Shown piece by piece: positions 44,028 to 51,871 of a stretch of 61,979 nt of DNA. Origin of the DNA: an uncultured Flavobacteriales bacterium. GTDB lineage: Bacteria; Bacteroidota; Bacteroidia; Flavobacteriales_D; Crocinitomicaceae. The DNA lies in assembly GCA_903945495.1 (NCBI GenBank), contig CAJAVU010000076.1, positions 1 through 61,979 on the forward strand, read 5' to 3'. Under the pieces are notes generated by a model, which saw only the letters and a program-made list of their open reading frames with translations, was not told the origin of the DNA and did no database searches. Position numbers and translations under genes: made by a program. Every line of letters begins with the position of its first letter. The stretch's first letter is position 1.

Positions 44028-45218
44028 ATGATTTTTACTATATTCAAAAAAGAACTCAAAGATACTTTACGCGATCGTCGCACGTTGATGATGATGCTCG
44101 TAATCCCAGTATTGATTTTCCCAATCATCATGAATGTCTTTGTTTCCATTTCTGCCAGTTTTCAGAAGGAAGCCGCAACAAAAAAGATTAAAATTGGAAT
44201 GGTTGGCGAAAAGAACAATTTTCTATTTCAAGAATTAAAAGCTGTTCCTGCGACTGTCGGTCCGAAAGAAATAATTGTGTACAAAGACACTGTGAGCATG
44301 TTGGCCGATTTAAAAAACGATTCGATTCAACTTGGTACATTTGTCCCTGCTGATTTTAACCAGTATTTGGACTCAATGAAACCTGCTCCGATTGTGTTTT
44401 ATCACAATGCAACAGACATGGGAATGCAAGAACGAGCTGAAGTATACATGAAAATCATTGAAGACAAAGCAAAACAAGCGCGCTTCAAAAAGTTAAAAAT
44501 AGACGAAGCAAAGGTTCAACCAATTGTCACCGAATACCGCAATATTGCCTCTGACAAGGAGATGATTGGAAAATTAGCTGGTGGTATGTTACCTTATATT
44601 TTCATCGCCTTTGGTTTTATTGGTTGTATGTATCCAGCGATTGATTTGTTCACTGGAGAAAAAGAACGTGGAACAATTGAGACCTTATTGACGACTCCTG
44701 TTGCACGTTGGCAAATCCTATTCGGAAAAATGGGTGTTGTTGTTCTTTCTGGTTTAACTGCTGCCACTGCTGCCCTATTCGGTTTATTCATGTCGATTGA
44801 AGTATTGGATGTGGTTGACAATAAAGAAATTCTAGAAATCATTCACAGTATTTTGAGTGTGAAATTCATTCTGATGCTCTACAGTTTATTGATTCCATTA
44901 ACTATTTTCTTTGCTGGCGTAATGATCCCAATTGCTGTTTATGCAAAAAGCTTTAAGGAAGCTCAAAGCATTATTACACCGCTAAACATTGTGATGGTTT
45001 TACCGGCAATGGTTGGTTTTTTTCCTGGCATAGAATTGAACACAGTTACTGCATGTATTCCGGTTGTGAACATCGTTTTGGCAACAAAAGAACTGATTGC
45101 AGGAACACTTGATTTCGGACTTGTTGCTTTGAGTTTTACAGTAATGTTGACACTTGCTATTGTTGCAGTGATTGTTTCGTACAAGCGATTTGATAAGGAA
45201 ACGAATGTTGTAATGTAG
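44028..45218 (+). CDS. ABC-2 type permease (NatB-like)
   Basis: A 396-residue permease: one N-terminal membrane helix (MMLVIPVLIFPIIMNVFVS, about 21-40), a large periplasmic domain (about 45-180), then about five helices, with the ABC-2 motif FTGEKERGTIETLLTTPV (near 210-227). NatB-like members export sodium or drugs. Forms a transporter with the ATPase gene directly upstream; the operon seems to contain just these two. Confidence 0.9.
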   Translation: MIFTIFKKELKDTLRDRRTLMMMLVIPVLIFPIIMNVFVSISASFQKEAATKKIKIGMVGEKNNFLFQELKAVPATVGPKEIIVYKDTVSMLADLKNDSIQLGTFVPADFNQYLDSMKPAPIVFYHNATDMGMQERAEVYMKIIEDKAKQARFKKLKIDEAKVQPIVTEYRNIASDKEMIGKLAGGMLPYIFIAFGFIGCMYPAIDLFTGEKERGTIETLLTTPVARWQILFGKMGVVVLSGLTAATAALFGLFMSIEVLDVVDNKEILEIIHSILSVKFILMLYSLLIPLTIFFAGVMIPIAVYAKSFKEAQSIITPLNIVMVLPAMVGFFPGIELNTVTACIPVVNIVLATKELIAGTLDFGLVALSFTVMLTLAIVAVIVSYKRFDKETNVVM

Positions 45219-45309
45219 AAAATAGATTTAGAAGTTAGATGCTAGAATTGATGATAAAAATCATATTAATTTACACTTGATTTTAAGAACTTTGTAAAAA
45301 CGAGAAACC

Positions 45310-46698
45310 ATGAAAAAATTACTACTATCGATTACATTGCTTTCAAGTTCATTGATGACTTGGGCCCAAAATGGTCAGCTGCAAAATGGTGGCTTTGAAA
45401 ATTGGTCAAATACCACATTGTACAATTACACTACTGTTTGGAACACTTCTGACCAAGATCAATTTGTTGGAGTTCCAACAGTTGTAAAATCAACGGATGC
45501 ACAAATTGGAACTTACTCAGCTGAAATTCGCTCAGTTGCTTATGGTCCGGCTGGAGACACTGCTTTTGGATACCTATTTCATGGAAATACTGGCGCCATG
45601 GGACCGGATGGAGGAATTCCATATACAGCTTCGTTTAATACCATTAAATTCCAGTACAAGTGTGACTTGCCCGTTACGAATGATTCTGTTTACATCTATA
45701 TGATTCGCTTTTTAGGTGGAACAATCGTAGATTACGCTGTTGAACCAGTTGTTGGTGGAACAACAAGTACATGGACTCAGGGTTCATTAACTGTTTCAAG
45801 TGTACCACAAGACGAACTTTTCTTCGGATTTGTCATGGGTGATCCTAATAATGGTGTTTTATGCGCTCCAGGTTCTTGGGCACGTTTCGACAATGTGCAG
45901 TTATTCAATGGTGCGACAGCGGCAACGGCTGTTCCAGATTTCAGTTTTGAGTCGTGGGCTGCGAACTCAATTGAATCGCCTGATGATTGGTTCACCTTAA
46001 ATGATATTTTATCAGGAATGGGCTTAGAAAATGCAGTAAAATCAACCGATGCTGCTGTTGGAACGTATGCGATTGAATTAACAACCATTCAAGATCCACA
46101 AAGTGGAGACACGATACCTGGAATTGTTTCTGTGGGACCAATCAATTTTATGTCGATGGGAAGTCCTTTTGCATCTATTCCTTACAATGCTTCACCTACT
46201 TTGTTAAGCTGTAAATACAAGCATCTTCCTGTGAATAGCGATCAAGGAATGATTCAAATTCAATTTTTCGAGGCAGGTAACCCAATTGGAAATGTGATGA
46301 TGCCTTTCGTAACGAACCTATCATGGACGAATTTATCTGTTCCTGTAATCATTTCAGGGACACCAGATTCAATGTTGTTCATTGCATTTTCAGGGCAAAA
46401 ACCAGGTACAATTTTGAAATTGGATGAATTGTCTTTATCTGGTGGAAATGTCGGATTGGATGAATTTAAAGCTATGAATCTTTCTATTTATCCAAACCCA
46501 GCAAGTGACAAAGTAATGGCGAAATTGGATGGAACATTTGGATATGAATTAATCAATGTGTACGGCACAGTTGTCGCTTCAGAATCCAATTTGAACAATG
46601 CAATTGAAATTGATTTAACGCAATTTACTGCAGGTTCTTACCTTATTCGTTTGACAAATGCTGGTTCAACAGAAACACATTCTCTAGTGATTCAATAA
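45310..46698 (+). CDS. Secreted protein with two tandem domains and T9SS type A sorting signal
   Basis: A 462-residue secreted protein. The signal peptide ends at SLMTWAQNG. Two related domains follow: NGGFENWSN...VVKSTDAQIGTYSAEIRS (about 25-205) and PDFSFESWAAN...AVKSTDAAVGTYAIELTT (about 210-380), carbohydrate-binding-like in pattern (PCMD-like). The C-terminal ~75 residues (LSIYPNPASDKVMAKLDG and SYLIRLTNAGSTETHSLVIQ) are the T9SS type A sorting domain. Likely a surface-anchored or released binding protein. A strong terminator follows. Confidence 0.88.
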   Translation: MKKLLLSITLLSSSLMTWAQNGQLQNGGFENWSNTTLYNYTTVWNTSDQDQFVGVPTVVKSTDAQIGTYSAEIRSVAYGPAGDTAFGYLFHGNTGAMGPDGGIPYTASFNTIKFQYKCDLPVTNDSVYIYMIRFLGGTIVDYAVEPVVGGTTSTWTQGSLTVSSVPQDELFFGFVMGDPNNGVLCAPGSWARFDNVQLFNGATAATAVPDFSFESWAANSIESPDDWFTLNDILSGMGLENAVKSTDAAVGTYAIELTTIQDPQSGDTIPGIVSVGPINFMSMGSPFASIPYNASPTLLSCKYKHLPVNSDQGMIQIQFFEAGNPIGNVMMPFVTNLSWTNLSVPVIISGTPDSMLFIAFSGQKPGTILKLDELSLSGGNVGLDEFKAMNLSIYPNPASDKVMAKLDGTFGYELINVYGTVVASESNLNNAIEIDLTQFTAGSYLIRLTNAGSTETHSLVIQ

Positions 46699-46714
46699 GA
46701 ATTTTATACCGCAT

Positions 46715-46750
46715 AAAAAAAGGAGATTGCATTACGCTTTCTCCTTTTTT
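46715..46750. terminator. Bidirectional terminator between convergent genes
   Basis: An 11-base stem pairs 46716-46726 (aaaaaaggaga) with 46740-46750 (tctcctttttt). A-rich and T-rich ends allow termination from both sides, for the T9SS cargo gene and the TPM operon. Confidence 0.85.
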
Positions 46751-46773
46751 ATTTAATGTGTTTTTCTGTGTTT

Positions 46774-47595
46774 CTACCAACTACCTCCAGATCCACCGCC
46801 TCCGAAGCTTCCGCCTCCAAAACCACCGAATCCGCCGCCGCCGCCAGAACTACCGCCGCCCCAGCTTCCGCCTCCAAAACCACTTCCGAAGAAAATGCCA
46901 CGTGAACCCATGGTCATTCCTCTTCCTCCGCCGCCTTTGTTTCCGCGAGCCATTACAATGACGATTACAATAATGATGATGATTACAAAAATCACTTTTA
47001 CAAGACTATCTTTTTTCTCATTTTCCTTGGCATATTGATCTGAATTAAACTCTCCTTTCGACAGCGATTTTAAAACAGACAAGGCTGCCGTGATTCCTTC
47101 GTAATAATTCTCCTTCTTGAAATTTGGCAACAGTTCATTTTCAACAATTTGATTGCATGTATAATCTGGAATCGCACCTTCTAAACCACGACCTGTTGCA
47201 ATGAATGTTTCACGTCGTCCATTGCGTTTTGTTGGTTTAATTAACAAGACAATTCCATTGTCTTCTTTCTCATGACCAACTTTCCATTTGTCGCCCAATT
47301 TTGTTGCAAATTCCCAAGGTTCATATCCTCCTAAATCATCCACAACCACTACAACAATCTGATTCGATGTGCTTTTCGCAAACGCTTCTAAATCCTTTTC
47401 CAATTGAATAGCTTCACTTGCAGAAAGAAAATCAGGTAAATCTTTTGAGAAATTATTGTATAGCTTCGGAGGATTCGTTTCATTTGGAATCCCATCTTGT
47501 GCCGAACTTAATAGAGCAAGAACGCCAACAAAAAGTACGCTCAGCAAGGAATTCAATCGAAACAACTTGCTTTTAGTTTGAATGAACTGTCTCAT
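46774..47595 (-). CDS. TPM domain protein with Gly-rich tail (YgcG-like)
   Basis: A 273-residue protein: N-terminal hydrophobic segment (about 14-32), a TPM domain (about 50-175: SNQIVVVVVDDLGG, WKVGHEKEDNGIVLLI, GRGLEGAIPDYTCNQIV), one membrane helix (VIFVIIIIIVIVIVMA, about 202-217), and a Gly/Ser-rich tail (GGGSWGGGSSGGGGGFGG). This is the YgcG/methanol-dehydrogenase-regulator type. Its start overlaps the upstream TPM gene (ATGA). LemA-TPM-TPM clusters are frequent in Bacteroidota; function unresolved. Confidence 0.9.
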   Translation of the reverse strand: MRQFIQTKSKLFRLNSLLSVLFVGVLALLSSAQDGIPNETNPPKLYNNFSKDLPDFLSASEAIQLEKDLEAFAKSTSNQIVVVVVDDLGGYEPWEFATKLGDKWKVGHEKEDNGIVLLIKPTKRNGRRETFIATGRGLEGAIPDYTCNQIVENELLPNFKKENYYEGITAALSVLKSLSKGEFNSDQYAKENEKKDSLVKVIFVIIIIIVIVIVMARGNKGGGGRGMTMGSRGIFFGSGFGGGSWGGGSSGGGGGFGGFGGGSFGGGGSGGSW

Positions 47596-48029
47596 GCTTC
47601 TCCGTCTTCAAAAGTTATTTCATTGCTCAATTCATTTGTATCATCTGATTGATACGGGAAAGCCAATTTGAGCTGTTCTCCGGCCATTACAATCCCTTTC
47701 GATAATCCTTCAGTAAATTCACCTTTTTTAAAGTGACTCACCATCAAATCACGAATCTCGTCCCAAAAATTGGTAGGAACTGCTTCATTGATTCCTTTAT
47801 CACCTAAAATTGCCAGTTTTTTATCGTCCATTGCCAAGTAAAACAAAACCGCATTGCGCTGTTCCGTTTTGTGCATCCCCAATTTTTCAAATACAGCAAT
47901 TGCCATTTTCATTGGTTCTTCCTTGCAACGTTTATCAATGTGCACGCGAATCTCTCCTGAAGTATTCAACTCCGCTTGAGCAATTGCATCTTGCACTTGT
48001 TGTTGCTGTTGTTCTGTAAATAATGCCAT
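47592..48029 (-). CDS. Small cytoplasmic TPM domain protein
   Basis: A 145-residue single TPM domain without signal peptide: FTEQQQQQVQDAIAQAELNTSGEIRVHI (4-31), RNAVLFYLAMDDKKLAILGDKGINE (near 58-82) and a C-terminal acidic tail. It partners the membrane TPM protein encoded with a four-base overlap downstream. A hairpin lies between it and the upstream lemA gene. Confidence 0.87.
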   Translation of the reverse strand: MALFTEQQQQQVQDAIAQAELNTSGEIRVHIDKRCKEEPMKMAIAVFEKLGMHKTEQRNAVLFYLAMDDKKLAILGDKGINEAVPTNFWDEIRDLMVSHFKKGEFTEGLSKGIVMAGEQLKLAFPYQSDDTNELSNEITFEDGEA

Positions 48030-48089
48030 TCGAATTTACTTAATAGCTGAATCTTGATACAATGATCAACACTCATTTTAATTGAAATG

Positions 48090-48119
48090 AAAAAAGCGAT
48101 TCTTTCAAACCGCTTTTTT
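48090..48119 (-). terminator. Terminator or attenuator between lemA and the TPM genes
   Basis: A nine-base stem, aaaaaagcg (48090-48098) with cgctttttt (48111-48119). On the minus strand it ends in a U-run just after lemA, so lemA can be transcribed separately or with reduced readthrough into the TPM genes. Confidence 0.7.
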
Positions 48120-48127
48120 TAGTGTTA

Positions 48128-48730
48128 TTATTGTCTCATTGATTTAATATCTGGTGCTTTATCTGCACCAACTTCTGAATCGAAATAACCTTTCTTTTCA
48201 AATCCAAACATTCCTGCCCAAATATTTTTTGGAAATCTTCGAATGTATGAATTATAATCCCCTACCTTGTCGTTATATTCTGTCCGTGCATAAGCGATTC
48301 TATTTTCCATTCCCTCATATTGAGCTTGAAAATCTCGAAAAGCATCATTAGCTTTCAACTCTGGATAATTTTCAGAAATTGCTAACAATTTTCCTAATGC
48401 ACTCCCAAATTGATCTTGCGCTTTTTGAATTTTAGCTATATTTTCATCAGATAAATCATCTACATTCAAATTAATCTTTGTAGCATTACTTCTTGCCTCT
48501 ATAATTTCTGTCATTGTTGACTTTTCATAATTAGCATTTGCTAAAACAATTTCAAATAAATTTTTTGTTTTATCCATTCTTGCCTGATATTGAACCTGAA
48601 TTTGTTGCCAACTTTTCTTTACGCCATCTTCCTCCTTGTTAACCATTGTATTATAGGTTGAACAACCGTTGAAGAAAATTAACAATATTGCTCCTAGTAC
48701 AACAAACAATGTAATTCTTGACTTACTCAT
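48128..48730 (-). CDS. LemA family protein
   Basis: A 200-residue LemA protein: N-terminal membrane segment with a lipobox-like FFNGC (Cys near 23), then the coiled LemA helices (YNTMVNKEEDGVKKSWQQIQVQYQARMD, FQAQYEGMENRIAYARTEYND). The conserved C-terminal part is FPKNIWAGMFGFEKKGYF. Envelope protein of unknown function that regularly accompanies TPM genes, as here. Confidence 0.92.
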   Translation of the reverse strand: MSKSRITLFVVLGAILLIFFNGCSTYNTMVNKEEDGVKKSWQQIQVQYQARMDKTKNLFEIVLANANYEKSTMTEIIEARSNATKINLNVDDLSDENIAKIQKAQDQFGSALGKLLAISENYPELKANDAFRDFQAQYEGMENRIAYARTEYNDKVGDYNSYIRRFPKNIWAGMFGFEKKGYFDSEVGADKAPDIKSMRQ

Positions 48731-48807
48731 TTTATTTTTTTTAAACTTTAGGCTAAAGATATTTGATTTTTTTGTTCAGTCAATCGTACGTTAACAAAAA
48801 ATGGGAA

Positions 48808-49497
48808 TTAGCTATTTTTAAGCGTATTCATTCCACCGTCTACATTTAGTATTTGTCCTGTAATCCAAGCAGATTCAGGCGATAAAAGAAAGTTGATTGC
48901 TGAAGCAATTTCAATCGGTTCACCTACCTTTTTCATCGGATTTCTATTTTGAGATGCTTCTACTTTTTCGGGCGTACTTAAAAACTTACTTCCCAGAGGC
49001 GTATCCGTTAGTGAAGGAGCAACACAATTCACTCTTATTTTCGGCGCAAACTCAGCTGCAAGTGAACGTGTGAGTGCTTCAATTGCCCCTTTTGCCATAG
49101 CGATTGATGCGTGAAAAGGCATTCCAACCGTTGCCGCAACTGAACTAAGATAAACAATCGATGGTGTTGAACCATTTTTCAAATTCGGTAAATAAGCTTG
49201 TGTCACTTCCACCGCTCCTAGTGAGTTTACCGAATAATCCTGTAAAAAATCAGTTGTACTCAAACGATGAAATGGTTTTAAATTGATTGTTCCTGGGAAA
49301 TACACCAAGCCATCTAATTCGCCTTCAATTTGAGGTAAATTCGCTTGTTCGTAGTTCTCAACTGTATAAAACGCATCGTAAATTGAAGCATCTGCTTGAC
49401 GTGATATCCCAATCACTTCATGTCCTTGAGCTTGTAATAATTGCGCTGTTGCTATCGCTATTTGACTAGATGCGCCTGCAAATAAATATCGTTTCAT
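48808..49497 (-). CDS. SDR family oxidoreductase lacking the catalytic tyrosine
   Basis: A 229-residue short-chain dehydrogenase-like protein: N-terminal cofactor motif FAGASSQIA (residues 5-13, atypical), LDGLVYFPGTI (NNAG position), YLSSVAATVGMPFHASIAMAKGAIE and VNCVAPSLTDTPLG. The conserved YxxxK is present only as its lysine; an isoleucine occupies the tyrosine position. The C-terminal WITGQILNVDGGM is normal. As I recall, related SDRs with PFHASIA(M/A)AK exist as a subfamily, so this may not be a defect. Start overlaps TIGR03643 by four bases. Confidence 0.88.
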   Translation of the reverse strand: MKRYLFAGASSQIAIATAQLLQAQGHEVIGISRQADASIYDAFYTVENYEQANLPQIEGELDGLVYFPGTINLKPFHRLSTTDFLQDYSVNSLGAVEVTQAYLPNLKNGSTPSIVYLSSVAATVGMPFHASIAMAKGAIEALTRSLAAEFAPKIRVNCVAPSLTDTPLGSKFLSTPEKVEASQNRNPMKKVGEPIEIASAINFLLSPESAWITGQILNVDGGMNTLKNS

Positions 49498-49904
49498 CGT
49501 TTGGAAATTTTGTTGTTTGTAATTGTTCGTTGTAGTTTACATTTGAAGCGTGAAATATCTTCTACCCTTTTTTTCGCATGCTTGGTTTGACAGTTTTCAA
49601 CGCGTTCACGCCAAAGCTTATAAGAACTGAATTTCAATTCCTTTTTCATCAACTTTTTCACGTCTGCTTCTTTCAATCCAAATTGATGATGAATTGCATC
49701 GAAAGGTGTTCGATCTTCCCACGCCATTTCAATGATGCGGTCAATTTCTTGGTCTGTCAATGTTGGTTCTTCTTCAACTTTCTGAACGTACGCCATTGGT
49801 GAAGGCAAATCGCTGTAATGACAATAGCTTTCTTCTTGTTTGATTTTTCTGTTCGTCATGTTGTTAAAACACCTTCCGCTTTTAGTTTGTTCAAAAGCAT
49901 TCAA
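49494..49904 (-). CDS. TIGR03643 family protein
   Basis: A 136-residue protein with the TIGR03643 core LTDQEIDRIIEMAWEDRTPFDAIHHQFGL (near 48-76) and LWRERVENCQTKHAKK (near 97-112), a helix-turn-helix-like pattern suggesting nucleic acid binding, though no activity is known to me. An alternative start is the Met at residue 16 (49859). Its stop overlaps the SDR start, so the two are probably translationally coupled. Upstream lies the 222-base divergent region shared with the translesion cassette. Confidence 0.8.
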   Translation of the reverse strand: MNAFEQTKSGRCFNNMTNRKIKQEESYCHYSDLPSPMAYVQKVEEEPTLTDQEIDRIIEMAWEDRTPFDAIHHQFGLKEADVKKLMKKELKFSSYKLWRERVENCQTKHAKKRVEDISRFKCKLQRTITNNKISKR

Positions 49905-49961
49905 GATTTCTTCGCTAAACGTAAATCCTTTACGTTCATCTTTACTTTTTTTGCACTCAAA

Positions 49962-50029
49962 TGTTGATTACTTATTCATCGTTTGTTGATTACTTTTTAA
50001 TCTTTCAACGAGATAAACATCTACATTTG
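49962..50029 (+). promoter_or_regulatory. Promoter and operator-like direct repeats before the translesion cassette
   Basis: TACATTTG at 50022-50029 is an exact -7 match. Upstream, the 12-mer tgttgattactt occurs at 49962 and again at 49984, a 22-bp period (two helical turns), as expected for a dimeric activator or repressor. The -33 position has no clear consensus, which would fit an activated promoter. Confidence 0.5.
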
Positions 50030-50127
50030 TAGTGAAAACGGAACACAATTCAAGTCATAATTCTAGGCTTGACGCTTTCACAAAATTTACGATATGCAGC
50101 ACATTCATTTAATTAACTTATTGAATA

Positions 50128-51345
50128 ATGGCTGGTTTACGCTCAATTGTACACATGGATCTCGATACGTTTTTTGTATCGTGCGAACGCTTGCTGGATA
50201 GCCGTTTAGTTGGTAAACCAATTTTAATTGGCGGCACAAGCGACCGAGGTGTTGTTGCTTCTTGCAGTTACGAAGCACGCAAATTCGGAATCCATTCCGC
50301 GATGCCAATGAAAATGGCAAAAGAACGCTGTCCGGAAGCGATTATTATTAAAGGAAATACGAGTACGTACACCAACTACTCAAAAATGGTAACGGATATT
50401 ATTCGTGAGGCCTCGCCTGTTTATGAAAAAGCGTCGGTGGATGAATTCTACATGGATTTTTCGGGAATGGACAAGTTTTTCGGAACGATGCAATATGCGT
50501 CGGAGTTGCGTCAAAAGATTATTCGTGAGACTGGTTTACCGATTTCCTTTGGTTTATCACAAAATAAGACGGTTTCAAAAATCGCAACGGGAGAAGCAAA
50601 ACCCAACAATCAATTGCTGATTGACTATGGCTCTGAAAAGAATTTCCTTGGTCCCTTATCGGTTCGGAAAATCCCAATGGTTGGATTAAAAACCTACCAA
50701 ACGCTCTGTAATTTGGGTGTTCGGAAGATTGAAACCGTACAAGAAATGCCTGTCGAAATGATGGAAAGTGCCTTAGGACAAAACGGTGTTGGCATTTGGA
50801 AAAAAGCACAGGGAATCGACAATTCAGCTGTTGAGCAATACAACGAACGCAAGTCAATTTCAACAGAACGCACTTTCGACCGCGACACCATTGATGTGTT
50901 TAAGCTGAAAGGGATTATGGCAGCAATGGCGGAAAATTTGGCTTTTCAACTGCGTCGTGGAGATAAATTAACGGCTTGCGTGACGGTCAAGATTCGTTAT
51001 TCCGATTTTCAAACGCAGACCTTGCAAAAGCAGATTCCATACACGGCTGCCGATCACGAGTTGATGCCTATTGTTGCGGAATTGTTTGAACGTATCTACA
51101 ATCGACGTTTATTGGTTCGCTTAATCGGCGTGCGCTACAGTTCACTTGTTTCGGGCAATCACCAGCTCAACCTCTTCGACGATGGAACGCGCTACACGGA
51201 ACTTTACGGCGCAATGGATTCCATTCGAAAACGCTTTGGCGATCGCGCTGTGATGCGTGCCGTTGGACTCGATGCCCGCACGATTGGTCACTTCAATCCT
51301 TTTAACGGCGAGCCTCCGTTGTTGTTGGCGAATAGGAGGGTTTAG
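50128..51345 (+). CDS. Second DinB/ImuB-like Y-family DNA polymerase
   Basis: A 405-residue Y-family polymerase: VHMDLDTFFVSCERLLDS (residues 8-25) and ASVDEFYMDFSGMD (near 97-110) provide the catalytic acids, so it is a potentially active polymerase rather than an inactive ImuB. SCSYEARKFGIHSAMPMK is the finger motif. The little finger ends in HQLNLFDD (near 346-353), a textbook beta-clamp-binding peptide, followed by ~50 further residues. It shares its operon-like context with the DnaE-type polymerase downstream, forming a Bacteroidota translesion (ImuB-DnaE2-like) cassette. Distinct from the shorter dinB at 33654. Confidence 0.9.
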   Translation: MAGLRSIVHMDLDTFFVSCERLLDSRLVGKPILIGGTSDRGVVASCSYEARKFGIHSAMPMKMAKERCPEAIIIKGNTSTYTNYSKMVTDIIREASPVYEKASVDEFYMDFSGMDKFFGTMQYASELRQKIIRETGLPISFGLSQNKTVSKIATGEAKPNNQLLIDYGSEKNFLGPLSVRKIPMVGLKTYQTLCNLGVRKIETVQEMPVEMMESALGQNGVGIWKKAQGIDNSAVEQYNERKSISTERTFDRDTIDVFKLKGIMAAMAENLAFQLRRGDKLTACVTVKIRYSDFQTQTLQKQIPYTAADHELMPIVAELFERIYNRRLLVRLIGVRYSSLVSGNHQLNLFDDGTRYTELYGAMDSIRKRFGDRAVMRAVGLDARTIGHFNPFNGEPPLLLANRRV

Positions 51346-51347
51346 AA

Positions 51348-51390
51348 GCGAGAGACGAGAACCGAGATTCGAGAGCCGAGAACCGAGATT
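51348..51390. repeat. Left 'accgaga' repeat flanking the four-helix-bundle gene
   Basis: A run of related 11-13-bp words (gagacgagaaccgagattc, gagagccgagaaccgagatt) begins three bases after the second dinB stop. The same words occur inverted at 51837-51870 and again near 58260 and 61815. Confidence 0.75.
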
Positions 51391-51451
51391 TAGTATATGA
51401 AATTTCAATAATAATTTTTAACTTAAAGTAAAACCTTTAAAACAACAAACA

Positions 51452-51805
51452 ATGCACAATTACAAGCATCTAAAAATTTGGGTTCGTTCAATGGACCTAT
51501 CCGAGATGATTTATCGCGAAACTGTAAATTTCCCAAGTAATGAAAAATTCGGACTCACAAGTCAACTAAGACGTGCAGCCACAAGTATTCCTAGTAATAT
51601 CGCCGAAGGAACTAGTCGCCAGAGTCAAAAAGAATTCAAGCATTTCTTATCTATTTCATTAGGTTCTTGTTTCGAAGTTAATACACAACTCGAATTAGCG
51701 AAACGTTTTAATCTAATCAACTTTGAAAATACTGAAAAGATATTTCATGAAATTGATCAATTAGAAAAGATGATAATTGGCTTTATGAAATCTATCAAAG
51801 AATAA
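51452..51805 (+). CDS. Four-helix-bundle protein (23S rRNA intervening-sequence type)
   Basis: A 117-residue all-helical protein with the family pattern HLKIWVRSMDLSEMIYRET (residues 6-24), FGLTSQLRRAATSIPSNIAEGTSRQSQKEF (near 33-62) and a C-terminal LEKMIIGFMKSI. This is the S23/IVS four-helix-bundle family, known from intervening sequences in 23S rRNA genes and as scattered singletons. It interrupts the dinB-dnaE cassette and is bracketed by inverted 'accgaga' repeats on both sides. Function unknown; possibly part of a small mobile unit (inference). Confidence 0.88.
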   Translation: MHNYKHLKIWVRSMDLSEMIYRETVNFPSNEKFGLTSQLRRAATSIPSNIAEGTSRQSQKEFKHFLSISLGSCFEVNTQLELAKRFNLINFENTEKIFHEIDQLEKMIIGFMKSIKE

Positions 51806-51836
51806 CATTAATAAGTCGCTTTGCTCTAACAATCCA

Positions 51837-51870
51837 TCTCGGTTCTCGATTCTCAGTTCTCGATTCTCAA
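51837..51870. repeat. Right inverted 'accgaga' repeat, adjoining the dnaE start
   Basis: Reads tctcggttctcgattctc then agttctcgattctcaa on the plus strand, the reverse complement of the words at 51348-51390. It ends one base before the dnaE ATG at 51872, so it provides that gene's entire near-start leader. Confidence 0.75.
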
Positions 51871-51871
51871 A

